Source: Dehalococcoidales bacterium
GTDB lineage: Bacteria; Chloroflexota; Dehalococcoidia; Dehalococcoidales; JAUXAE01
Assembly (NCBI GenBank): GCA_030620035.1
Contig: JAUXAE010000047.1
Coordinates: 1-8,233, forward strand
Length of the DNA stretch: 8,233 bases
Direction of reading: 5' to 3'
Shown here: positions 1 to 6,783 of the stretch, in pieces
How the letters are laid out: each line of letters opens with the position of its first letter
How positions within the stretch are numbered: the first letter of the stretch is position 1
Notes under the pieces: generated by a model
Told to the model about the DNA's origin: nothing
Databases searched by the model: none
What the model saw: only the letters and a program-made list of their open reading frames with translations
Made by a program: the position numbers and the translations under genes

Positions 1-1132
1 TAAATAGAAGCCAGGTGGTGTTTCGCCAGGGCTTGGACACCAGTGGAATAAGTGGGTAGAGCCAGATTATGAACTGGGGTGAGAGTACCTTATTCGCTAC
101 CATAAATATCAATATGACTATTAGTGAGTAAACGATGATACGTTGAGCCTGTATTTGGTCTAGGGGGCCTAGCGATTGCCGTTTATCGGCTATTTCTTTG
201 TTGGTCTTGCAAAACGACCAGTAAGCTAGTGCTAACGCAGTCAGTATGACCCAGAGGGAAATATTAGAAAAGAAGGTGGCTAAAGGAGAGACAACATTAA
301 GGGAACCGTGGCTGAAAATATAGTCAACCGAGGTGAGGCCAAGTGACTGGCCGAGCAGTAGAGCGGATGAGTACGTGCTTTCGATCTGAAGGGGCCGATC
401 GGCGTGATAGGTCAGGGACTGCAAGTAACCCTCAGGGCTTATCATAAGTGCCGGGGTTACCATGGCGGCTATTACGAGGGCGAAGATACCGATACCCACC
501 AGCAACTGTCTATAATTCAGGTGGCGCCTTTGATGTAGCAGATAAAGGGGAGCAAGGACAATGGGGTATAACTTGGTCATTACCCCTATTGCTAAGAGTG
601 CCCAGGCAGTCTTGTTATTACCGCGGACAAAGGCATAAACAGATAGAAGTACCGTGATAGCCACTATCAGGTCGTAGCGAATGGTGATAATCGGGCCGAT
701 GGCAAGCAGAGCAACGGTGTAGATGGAGAGTGTCTTCCACGGAGATAACTTTAACCTGCGAGCTAAGGCCGCCAAGACGAATAAGCCTACTAGATCAAAG
801 AGGAGCATTTCTAAACCGAATAGCTGGGCATAAGCTGCTTGGGTATCAGCAAGAAGCTGGGGCAATGTAGCGAATAGCAGTGCCAAGGGCGGGTATTCTA
901 CGGCGAAATTGAGGTACGGTAGCTGTCCATCGATTATCTGTGAGGAATAGTAGTAGAGCAGACTGAAGTCCTCCTTGTAGGAATCACCGTAGATACCGCT
1001 TTTAAATATAATGAGGAATATGAATGCGTGAATAGCGCAAAATAGTGCTATCTTCCAGTATCGCTTGGTGATATTGGTAAAAACGGTGTTTATCCTAGCT
1101 GTTTCCATTGCCTTAGAGTAGTATTCTAACAT
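1..1132 (-). CDS. GT87 (DUF2029) family polyprenyl-phosphate-mannose-dependent glycosyltransferase, C-terminus cut by window edge
   Basis: The frame is open from an ATG at 1132 to base 1, giving 377 visible residues and no stop, so the C-terminus is missing. An in-frame TAA lies two codons upstream, which limits the start to 1132 or a second ATG at 1108 (residue 9). Neither has a good ribosome binding site. The protein is strongly hydrophobic, with the first membrane segment at about residues 28-44. The loop after it carries GDSYKEDF (about 49-56) and then GQLPY...EYPPL (about 69-83), the layout of the GT87 catalytic loop, in which an aspartate is essential; D55 is the likely equivalent. Near the visible end, NKVLSPQFIIWLYPL is the conserved GT87 late motif. 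GT87 enzymes such as PimE and its relatives transfer mannose from polyprenyl-phosphate-mannose to extracytoplasmic glycans. The acceptor is unknown here. It lies 73 bases after the GT39 gene and is probably co-expressed with it. Confidence 0.85.
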   Translation of the reverse strand, partial: MLEYYSKAMETARINTVFTNITKRYWKIALFCAIHAFIFLIIFKSGIYGDSYKEDFSLLYYYSSQIIDGQLPYLNFAVEYPPLALLFATLPQLLADTQAAYAQLFGLEMLLFDLVGLFVLAALARRLKLSPWKTLSIYTVALLAIGPIITIRYDLIVAITVLLSVYAFVRGNNKTAWALLAIGVMTKLYPIVLAPLYLLHQRRHLNYRQLLVGIGIFALVIAAMVTPALMISPEGYLQSLTYHADRPLQIESTYSSALLLGQSLGLTSVDYIFSHGSLNVVSPLATFFSNISLWVILTALALAYWSFCKTNKEIADKRQSLGPLDQIQAQRIIVYSLIVILIFMVANKVLSPQFIIWLYPLIPLVSKPWRNTTWLLF

Positions 1133-1137
1133 TCTTT

Positions 1138-1166
1138 ATTCGAATGCCAATAGGTTACTTTGGCAA
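1138..1166 (-). promoter_or_regulatory. Possible promoter with overlapping inverted repeat before the GT87 gene
   Basis: On the minus strand TTGCCA (1166-1161, 5 of 6 to the -35 consensus) is followed after 17 bases by TCGAAT (1143-1138, 4 of 6 to the -10). A perfect inverted repeat, TGCCAA-N9-TTGGCA (1165-1145), overlaps the -35 and fills the spacer, as an operator would. The -10 ends only five bases before the ATG at 1132, so such a transcript would be nearly leaderless. That would fit the lack of a ribosome binding site there. The -10 match is poor and read-through from the GT39 gene is an equally good explanation. Confidence 0.25.
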
Positions 1167-1205
1167 CATCTTTACCAGGGTACAGATGGGGTTTCTGCTC
1201 TCGCC

Positions 1206-2435
1206 TTATTCGTTTTTTAAAATGAAGCGTGTACTGATGTATAGCACAGTTCCGGCCGTGACTTTCCAGAAAAACGCTACCGGGGATAATAATACGAAAA
1301 CGGCTAGGTGAATAAACAGATAGACGGGAGTTGAAAGGGCCTGGATATATTTGAAGATACCGCTATGCTGGTCGGGCCGGAGGTTAGATAACCGCGATAA
1401 ACCCAACGCCACTCCAATAGAGATCGCCCCGACTGTGGGGTAGAAATAGTAGACGTAGCTGATCCTATCAGTAATCAAACTTACCGGTATCCAGATTAAA
1501 TAGGTACCTGCCAACCACAAGGAACCGAACAGGGCGGCGAGGTTCCCTTTGGAAGCCCTATAAAACATGTACAGTGCCGCCGGTATTATCAGAATCCACA
1601 AGCTGGGACTGATCATGGCTATATAGGTAGGGTCGGGCCAGTAGGTTATTATCTCGGGCTTAAATATCCATTCCCAGGGACGGCTGAGCATTTCCGACGG
1701 GTACTGGGCGAAGGTTGAGGCACCGCTAACGCGGAGCATTGTTTCTATCTGGCTAAATGGATTGAGCCATTGGCGGTAGACCAGGAAATCGAACAGGGGC
1801 ATTAATAAGAGGAATGACACTGGAGCTGAAAGCATGGAGGCCAGGAAACGCTTTTTTCGCTGTCGACCGGTTAGAAGCCAATGCAGAGCTATAACAAGGA
1901 GACCTAAAGCCCCGCTCAACTTGGCCAGGGCGCTTAGGCCTATGAGCAATCCTGAAGATAGATATCGCCCCTTGAGGTATAGTAAGAAGGCACCCAGCAT
2001 GAAGGTAAGGCTGTAGACATCCAGCATGGCTATGCTCGACTGAATAAAGCTGAGGTTCTCCAGTGACAAGAGAAAGGTAGCTATGAAGGATACCTTCTTT
2101 GATAGACCCAGCTGTCGGCATATCAGGTAAAAGATTATGATACAAGCGGCTCCTGATAAAACGCCCAGGAATCGCCAGCCGAAGGGGTTGTCGCCAAAAA
2201 GGAACATGCTGCCAGCTATGCTTAACCTGCCTAGAGGGGGGTGCTCTATGCGGTCTGAACCCTCGCCGTCGAGTATGTGCCGGGCATCGGCCACATAGAA
2301 CTTCTCATCATAAACAAGGTTATCGGGCTGTGTGATTACGACGAAGTGCATAGTCAGGCTGAATAGAACCAGTAAACAGAGGCCGGTATATTCCCAGTTT
2401 CTAAGCTTTAGAGCCAGTTTATTAACTACTTCCAT
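1206..2435 (-). CDS. GT39 / PMT-family membrane glycosyltransferase (bacterial protein O-mannosyltransferase-like)
   Basis: This integral membrane enzyme has about ten hydrophobic segments. The first extracytoplasmic loop carries YDEKFY (about residues 42-47), the catalytic Asp-Glu pair of the PMT fold. HPPLGRL (about 65-71) and LENLSFIQSSIAMLDVY (about 125-141) follow, both typical of dolichyl-phosphate-mannose--protein mannosyltransferases. It is about 409 residues long, shorter than well-studied bacterial PMTs of around 500, with the loss in the C-terminal part. PMTs transfer mannose from polyprenyl-phosphate to Ser/Thr of exported proteins, but the sugar and acceptor here are inferred. 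I chose the ATG at 2435, which has GGTGG just upstream. A GTG at 2441 would add two residues but has no ribosome binding site. The start overlaps the end of the GT2-GtrA gene by 10 bases, so the two are translationally coupled and the GT2 probably supplies the donor. Confidence 0.88.
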   Translation of the reverse strand: MEVVNKLALKLRNWEYTGLCLLVLFSLTMHFVVITQPDNLVYDEKFYVADARHILDGEGSDRIEHPPLGRLSIAGSMFLFGDNPFGWRFLGVLSGAACIIIFYLICRQLGLSKKVSFIATFLLSLENLSFIQSSIAMLDVYSLTFMLGAFLLYLKGRYLSSGLLIGLSALAKLSGALGLLVIALHWLLTGRQRKKRFLASMLSAPVSFLLLMPLFDFLVYRQWLNPFSQIETMLRVSGASTFAQYPSEMLSRPWEWIFKPEIITYWPDPTYIAMISPSLWILIIPAALYMFYRASKGNLAALFGSLWLAGTYLIWIPVSLITDRISYVYYFYPTVGAISIGVALGLSRLSNLRPDQHSGIFKYIQALSTPVYLFIHLAVFVLLSPVAFFWKVTAGTVLYISTRFILKNE

Positions 2436-3505
2436 GTCCACCAGTTGTTGGCCGTGTAATTCCAGATGCTAGCTGCGGCTATACCAAAGAGATTAGATAG
2501 AATGTAGTAGAGCCCTAATAGCTCCGTTAATGCCCACAGCACTCCCAGGTTTATAGCCAGACCACTCAGGCTGATTACATTAAATTTGATGAGACGGCTG
2601 AAGAAGTTTCTGGCTCCCGGTAGGTTTCTATCGTGAAAGGTAAAGTAATTGTTGAGCAGGAAATTGGACACGATTGACGTTTCGATACTAATGGATGCCG
2701 ATACTAGGTAGTGCAAGCCGAAAACCTCTGTCAGCAGCCAGAGCAGACCCATATTAACTCCGACGCCGCTTAATCCTACCAGCAGGAACTTGGCGACCCT
2801 GGCCAGTTCGCCCGTTCTTTTCATCAAATCGAAGAGGTGCTTAAGATAATGGATTTGCTGCCGCATGGTGAGTTTGCTTTCGCCACGGCCTCTTGTGGAG
2901 AAGGCAAAGGGGACTTCTGCTGTATTCTTGTATTTCCCTTCCATCAGGATTTCCAGGAGGATTTTATAACCGGTTGGTTTGAGTCGAGCGCCCAACACAA
3001 CCTCTTTTCTAAACACGAAAAAACCGGAGGTCGGGTCATTGACCTTCCTTGAGAGTGGTAATAACAGGTGCACCAGGAATATAGCCCCCCTGGATATTAT
3101 CCGCCGCACCAGGCCCCAGTCGGGGATAGAACCACCTTCAACATAACGGCTGGCGATGGCGATGTCGGCTCCACTCTTAATCTCTTTCAAGAGTTTCGGT
3201 ATCACTTCCGGGGGGTGTTGCAGGTCAGCATCCATAACTACCAGCAGTTCACCTTTGGCATGCTTGATACCCTCAACTACGGCCGAGGCTAGGCCCCTCT
3301 CTCCGGTGCGAACAATCACTCTTACCGGATAGGAAGAAGATAGGGCTTGAACCTCCTTGGCAGTACCATCATTGCTGTTGTCATCAATAAATACAACCTC
3401 ATATTCGTAATCATTGATAGCCTTCTTGATTCTGGCAACCAGCGGGGCGATATTCTCCCTCTCATTGTAGGTGGGGATAATGATAGATATGCTGTCGCTT
3501 TTCAA
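2426..3505 (-). CDS. Polyprenyl-phosphate mannosyltransferase-like GT2 fused to GtrA membrane domain
   Basis: Residues 1 to about 225 are a dolichol-phosphate mannosyltransferase-type GT2 domain: IIPTYNERENI (9-19), DDNSNDGT (41-48), the metal-binding DADLQ (92-96), SRYVEGG (119-125), DPTSGFFVF (157-165) and the RGRGESKL basic loop (205-212). Residues about 237-358 form a GtrA domain with four membrane segments, ending in NYTANNWWTWK. The enzyme would move a sugar, typically mannose from GDP-mannose, onto polyprenyl phosphate at the cytoplasmic face. The GtrA part would anchor it and may help flip the product. The start is TTG at 3505, directly after an in-frame TAA. It is supported by GGGAG six bases upstream and by the GT2 fold beginning within a few residues. 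It is first in a three-gene glycosylation set with GT39 and GT87 enzymes. The GT2-GtrA fusion is a known architecture in Chloroflexota and other groups. The exact sugar cannot be read from the sequence. Confidence 0.9.
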   Translation of the reverse strand: MKSDSISIIIPTYNERENIAPLVARIKKAINDYEYEVVFIDDNSNDGTAKEVQALSSSYPVRVIVRTGERGLASAVVEGIKHAKGELLVVMDADLQHPPEVIPKLLKEIKSGADIAIASRYVEGGSIPDWGLVRRIISRGAIFLVHLLLPLSRKVNDPTSGFFVFRKEVVLGARLKPTGYKILLEILMEGKYKNTAEVPFAFSTRGRGESKLTMRQQIHYLKHLFDLMKRTGELARVAKFLLVGLSGVGVNMGLLWLLTEVFGLHYLVSASISIETSIVSNFLLNNYFTFHDRNLPGARNFFSRLIKFNVISLSGLAINLGVLWALTELLGLYYILSNLFGIAAASIWNYTANNWWTWK

Positions 3506-3511
3506 TTAAGA

Positions 3512-3516
3512 CTCCC
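3512..3516 (-). promoter_or_regulatory. Ribosome binding site that decides the TTG start of the GT2-GtrA gene
   Basis: GGGAG lies six bases before the TTG at 3505. With an in-frame stop immediately upstream of the TTG, the only alternative would be a start well inside the GT2 fold, so the site settles the start. Confidence 0.65.
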
Positions 3517-3557
3517 GAAATAATCGACATATTTGTGTACACATAGCAGATGGATAC

Positions 3558-3589
3558 ATTTTAGCATATAAAGTGAGATTTGCAGACAA
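3558..3589 (-). promoter_or_regulatory. Candidate extended -10 promoter for the glycosylation genes
   Basis: The minus strand reads TATGCTAAAAT here, a TGn-TAAAAT extended -10 (3566-3558; the hexamer matches TATAAT at 5 of 6). The nearest -35-like element, TTGTCT (3589-3584), is 20 bases upstream, too far for a good pairing, so activity would rest on the extended -10. It would give a leader of about 45 bases before the TTG start at 3505. It is the best candidate in the only gap upstream of this gene set. Confidence 0.4.
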
Positions 3590-3984
3590 GTAAATCGTAC
3601 TGACAACACAAGGAAAAGTGGGAGGAGCCGGACGGAATAGTCTGGTTGGGACATGTTGATATGATGGCACTTCGCAATATGAATTATTGCATCCGAAATT
3701 TGACATATTTAATAAAAGTACTACGACAAACCGTGACTAATTTACTATTGACCACCTAATCGTACAAATTTTCACTTTTAATAAGGAGTACCTGAATTCC
3801 TATTTTTCGCATCTTATCTTCCCTTTTTTACTTTGGTTTTCTAGAGAAGATTTAGCAGTGTTGACACCAACTTCGGGAATGCCGTATCCTGTTCCGTGAA
3901 ATCTCGGAGGTATACAATAAAAGCAGGAATAATCGGGCGAAACGTTTACGTAGTGGATAAAGGAACACTAGCAGATTGGTTTAG

Positions 3985-4029
3985 TAGGCCGTACAGGTCT
4001 CGAACCTGCGACACCCTGATTAAAAGTCA
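3985..4029 (-). pseudogene. 3' half of a tRNA-Lys(UUU) gene, probable integration-site remnant
   Basis: Read on the minus strand, the anticodon loop is CTTTTAA with anticodon TTT, followed by the stem strand TCAGG. A five-base variable loop (GTGTC) comes next. The T arm is complete: GCAGG (4009-4005), loop TTCGAGA (4004-3998) and CCTGT (3997-3993). The acceptor strand ACGGCCT (3992-3986) and an A discriminator (3985) end it. Match to bacterial tRNA-Lys stops just inside the anticodon stem: the 5' strand reads AATGA and can make only three of five pairs. No D arm follows upstream, and no AGGCCGT-like acceptor partner occurs within 100 bases. It therefore cannot be a working tRNA. A fragment running from the anticodon arm to the 3' end is what tRNA-targeting integrases leave at one junction of an integrated element. 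A simple decayed tRNA gene is the alternative. Confidence 0.75.
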
Positions 4030-4208
4030 TTTCCTCTTAAGTGCGCCGAATCAATTCGCTCTATTGTTTGAATACGTAAACAAGGTACAAAGTAAGTCAC
4101 TTCTGTCCCGGTTGGATGTCTAATTCGGTCAGGAATGGTACAATATGGGTCGGATTATCTGTTCCGTAGGGGGACCGAGGGGGTGAGGTTGAAAGACGAT
4201 ATTCTTTT

Positions 4209-5291
4209 TTATATCCTGGCCTCTTTTGCCCCCCGGCTGTCGATGAGCTTTTCCACTTCCTGGCGGTCGTTGCAGTAGGCGGTCAAAGTTTCACCGTTTA
4301 TTATCTTGCCCAGGTAGAGATTTACCAGGGCCTCGTCAAGAGAAATCATGCCTATTTCCCGGCTGGTGCGGATAATATTGGGCAGCTGGTAGATTTTACC
4401 GTCGCGGATAAGGCTTCTGGTGGCGGTATTAGCCAGCATTATCTCGACAGCGGCTACCCGGCCTCTATTGTTGGCCCTGGGCACCAGTGTCTGGCACAGG
4501 ACACCGTTAAGCAGAGAGGCCAGCCTTGTCTGGGCTAGGTGGCGCTCGTGAGGCGGGAACAGGTCTATTATCCTCTCTATGGCCTGGGGGGCGCTGGGGG
4601 CATGGCTGGTGGATAGCACCAGGTGCCCCGTCTCGGCTACCGTTAGCAGTGCCGCCGCCGTTTCCAAGTCCCTCATCTCACCGACCATAATCACATCCGG
4701 GTCCTGCCTCAGGATGTGCTTTAGTGCCTGGGCGAAGGACAGGGTATCGCTGCCCAGCTCCCGCTGGGTTATGGCGCACTGGATGCTGGTGTGGACATAT
4801 TCTATGGGGTCTTCAATGGTAACCACGTGTTGTCTTGAGTTATTATTCAGGTGCTGTATCATGGCCGCCAGTGTCGTGCTTTTACCACTGCCGGTGGGTC
4901 CGGTAACCACTATCAGCCCCCTCGGCAGTTCAACGAGTTCCTTGCATATCTGGGGTAGCTCTAGCTCGTCTATGGTGGGGATTCTTGGCGGCAGTAGCCT
5001 TATCGCCAGGCTGATGGCACCGCGTTGCTGAGCGGCATTACAGCGGAGCCGGCCGACCCCGGGCAGGGTATAGCCGAAATCAAGCTCCATCTGCTTGTGG
5101 AAGGATTCCCTTTCTTCAGGGGTGGTTATCTGGAGAAAGGCCTCATTTACCGCTTCAATGGTCAGTGGCGCCGTGCCGTTGGCCGGCTTGAGAGAGCCCC
5201 GGATGCGGAACAGCGGCGGGCTGGCCACCACCATGTGCAGATCGGAGGCGTCTTCGGCTCCGGCTTCTCGGATTAATTCAAAGATATCCAT
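4209..5291 (-). CDS. pilT: PilT-family type IV pilus ATPase
   Basis: This is a hexameric secretion ATPase of 360 residues, normal for PilT. It has an N-terminal PAS-like domain (about 1-110), Walker A GPTGSGKST (131-139), the Asp box IEDPIEY (159-165), Walker B DPDVIMVGEMRD (197-208) and the His box HLVLSTSH (223-230). It lacks the long N-terminal extension of PilB. In PilT the ATPase drives pilus retraction at the inner membrane. Two family signatures are altered: the usual LHTNSA after the Walker B region reads SHAPSA (229-234), keeping one histidine, and the retraction motif AIRNLIRE reads ATRSLIRD (290-297). The ATG at 5291 follows GGGGGGGAGGAA, a very strong though close ribosome binding site. 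It begins 11 bases after the PilM-PilN fusion, so it is the last gene of that operon. The retraction role comes from the family; a PilT-like ATPase with a different job is possible. Confidence 0.93.
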   Translation of the reverse strand: MDIFELIREAGAEDASDLHMVVASPPLFRIRGSLKPANGTAPLTIEAVNEAFLQITTPEERESFHKQMELDFGYTLPGVGRLRCNAAQQRGAISLAIRLLPPRIPTIDELELPQICKELVELPRGLIVVTGPTGSGKSTTLAAMIQHLNNNSRQHVVTIEDPIEYVHTSIQCAITQRELGSDTLSFAQALKHILRQDPDVIMVGEMRDLETAAALLTVAETGHLVLSTSHAPSAPQAIERIIDLFPPHERHLAQTRLASLLNGVLCQTLVPRANNRGRVAAVEIMLANTATRSLIRDGKIYQLPNIIRTSREIGMISLDEALVNLYLGKIINGETLTAYCNDRQEVEKLIDSRGAKEARI

Positions 5292-5302
5292 TTCCTCCCC
5301 CC

Positions 5303-6781
5303 CTATTTGAGGAGAAATGCAAAGTCAAATACCTTGATTTCTTCCCCTTCCTCCCCTATTGTATTCGCTGTAATGGACAGAATAACTACCAGCGGGAAGC
5401 GGCCGCTGTTTTCTAGGTCTCGGGCGTAGGTAAAGATGTCGTCCTCATCGGCAGCCGTGCCTTGTATGGTTAGGCTGTTACCGCTGTGATTTAGCTCGGT
5501 TAGATTTACCGTGTTGTTTGGCCGCAGGACTAGCAGATAGACCGCCTCCTTCAAGTCCAGGGTAACCTTGGCCCGGTCAAGCCCAAGGCCGATGAGCATA
5601 TTGTTAAGGGCACTTTCGGTGGTTTCTACCGGCTGGATGGCAGTTTCTAGCTGGTTGACCTGCCCTTGCAGTGTGGCTATTTCGGCATGCTGCTGGGCTA
5701 GGTTGCCCTCGGCAGTGGCCAGCTGGGAACGCAGCTCTGCCGTATCAGCCCTCATATCCAGGACGAAAAACCCCCCGAAGACGAGCCCGCCAATAGCAAT
5801 TACCCCAACAATCGGGGCCACTATGTTTATTATGGAGACTCCCTTGGGGAGGTAGATTTCAGGCAGGGCATTGAAATTTACTAGGGAAAAGTTGGCCTCT
5901 TCTGTTGCCGGCAGTAGCTCCTTAAGTGCCAGCCCTATGTTGACCATAAACTGGCTGGTATCAAATGCTTCCGGGGCCGACATTGGTGAAGGTAGCACTG
6001 AGACCGGGAAGTTATGCTTACCAACCAGTATCGGCCAGCTATCCGGTTCCTTAGCCAGGTCGCCGCAGACGAATACGGGTACTGATGAATCCAGTTTCCT
6101 TTCCGCCTGGCTGGAATTATAGAAGGCAACTGTTCTATCTAGCTCTTCGGTAATACTGGGCAGTTTCTCTTCAAGAGATACGGATTCAGTGGGCAGAGAC
6201 AGGCTGCGAATTACCTGGGGTACTCTGTCGGCCATGATGACAATATCAACATTGCTTAGCCAGCTATTTACGATTATGGCCCTGGGGACATCGGCGCAGC
6301 GAGAGAGAGCTAAGGGAGCTATGTCCAGGAGGTGAGTTCTCAGGCCGGCCTTGGCCATCGTCTTGAGTAAGGCAGCGGTTGCGTTTCGCGGGAAGGCTAC
6401 CAGGAAAACCCGTGTTTCCCCGGGTGGTGACGGAAGTATCTGGTGGCCAAGGTAGATCTGCTCCAGGGGCATTGGTATTACCCGGTTGGCCTCGTTCTTT
6501 ATCGCCTCGGGGAGTATCGCCCGGGGCAGTTCGGGCAGTGAAATTACTCGGAATATGGAATTGAGCCCGCTTAAAGCAGCAATAACCCTCTTTTCCCTGA
6601 CACCCTGCAGCTTGAGCAGTTCCCTAATCTTCTGGGCCACCTGGTCTTCGTCAAGGATGACGCCGTCACTGACCAGGCCCGGCTCCAGTAGCAGGCTGGC
6701 CCACTTTTCTACCTGCTTGCTCCTGGTTACCAGCAGCTTAATGTCGGTGTCTTCAATATATAGGGTAACCTGCGTCGCCAT
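5303..6781 (-). CDS. PilM-PilN fusion protein of the type IV pilus alignment complex (GspL-like layout)
   Basis: Residues 1 to about 290 follow PilM: the strand around VREKRVIAALSG (61-72), SLPELPRAILPEAIKNEA (81-98), IPMPLEQIY (102-110), VFLVAFPR (125-132), AGLRTHLLDIAPLAL (145-159), VFVCGDL (236-242) and NIGLALKEL (281-289). VNFNALPE (301-308) then matches the PilN N-terminal INLLP motif that normally docks into PilM. After it come one membrane helix (about 316-341), a coiled coil (about 345-385) and a periplasmic ferredoxin-like PilN domain (about 400-492). PilM and PilN are normally separate proteins, and GspL of type II secretion has this joined arrangement. The PilM phosphate-binding signatures are eroded: the first reads YIEDTDIK (8-15) instead of DIGSSSxK, and the second reads NSWLSN (172-177) instead of a DIGxxxT-like loop. 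ATP binding is therefore doubtful. The ATG at 6781 is two bases after the pilO stop. Confidence 0.85.
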   Translation of the reverse strand: MATQVTLYIEDTDIKLLVTRSKQVEKWASLLLEPGLVSDGVILDEDQVAQKIRELLKLQGVREKRVIAALSGLNSIFRVISLPELPRAILPEAIKNEANRVIPMPLEQIYLGHQILPSPPGETRVFLVAFPRNATAALLKTMAKAGLRTHLLDIAPLALSRCADVPRAIIVNSWLSNVDIVIMADRVPQVIRSLSLPTESVSLEEKLPSITEELDRTVAFYNSSQAERKLDSSVPVFVCGDLAKEPDSWPILVGKHNFPVSVLPSPMSAPEAFDTSQFMVNIGLALKELLPATEEANFSLVNFNALPEIYLPKGVSIINIVAPIVGVIAIGGLVFGGFFVLDMRADTAELRSQLATAEGNLAQQHAEIATLQGQVNQLETAIQPVETTESALNNMLIGLGLDRAKVTLDLKEAVYLLVLRPNNTVNLTELNHSGNSLTIQGTAADEDDIFTYARDLENSGRFPLVVILSITANTIGEEGEEIKVFDFAFLLK

Positions 6782-6783
6782 CT

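Larger units (their letters stand above)
3507..4208. other. Intergenic region of about 700 bases between pilus and glycosylation genes
   Basis: No ORF here has protein-like character on either strand. The stretch at about 3700-3850 is AT-rich with T and A runs. It contains the candidate promoter for the GT2-GtrA gene at its left end and a tRNA-Lys 3' fragment at 3985-4029. A plus-strand TTGACA (3860-3865) with TATCCT 18 bases later resembles a promoter but has no gene after it. I see no clear intrinsic terminator after pilT: the bases beyond its stop are A-rich, then C-rich without a good stem. The region reads like a junction or decay zone between two gene blocks. Confidence 0.6.

Noticed and set aside
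1753..2145. Minus-strand ORF of 130 codons inside the GT39 gene
   Set aside because: It is an out-of-frame shadow of a well-supported membrane protein gene and lacks a hydrophobic pattern of its own.
2433..2441. GTG at 2441 as the start of the GT39 gene
   Set aside because: It has no ribosome binding site, while the ATG six bases later has GGTGG just upstream. The difference is only two residues.
3506..3706. Minus-strand ORF of 66 codons just upstream of the GT2-GtrA gene
   Set aside because: Its composition is not protein-like, it has no family resemblance or ribosome binding site, and it covers the likely promoter and leader of the next gene.
3860..3889. Plus-strand TTGACA with TATCCT 18 bases later
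   Set aside because: The -35 is perfect, but the -10 is weak and no gene or structured RNA follows on that strand.
3896..4123. Plus-strand ORF of 75 codons starting at GTG
   Set aside because: It runs antisense through the tRNA-Lys fragment. The SRTCDTLIKS stretch is the usual false peptide produced by translating a tRNA-Lys gene backwards.
3889..4167. CTGTTCCGT found at 3889-3897 and 4159-4167, on both sides of the tRNA fragment
   Set aside because: A nine-base repeat is within chance for this length and shows no longer flanking similarity.
4124..4208. Possible terminator after pilT
   Set aside because: The only pairing seen is TCGGTC/GACCGA with a loop of about 42 bases and no T run behind it, too weak to call.
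4579..5031. Plus-strand ORF of 150 codons inside pilT
   Set aside because: It is antisense to conserved PilT motifs and full of Ser, Ala and Leu runs, as expected for a shadow frame.
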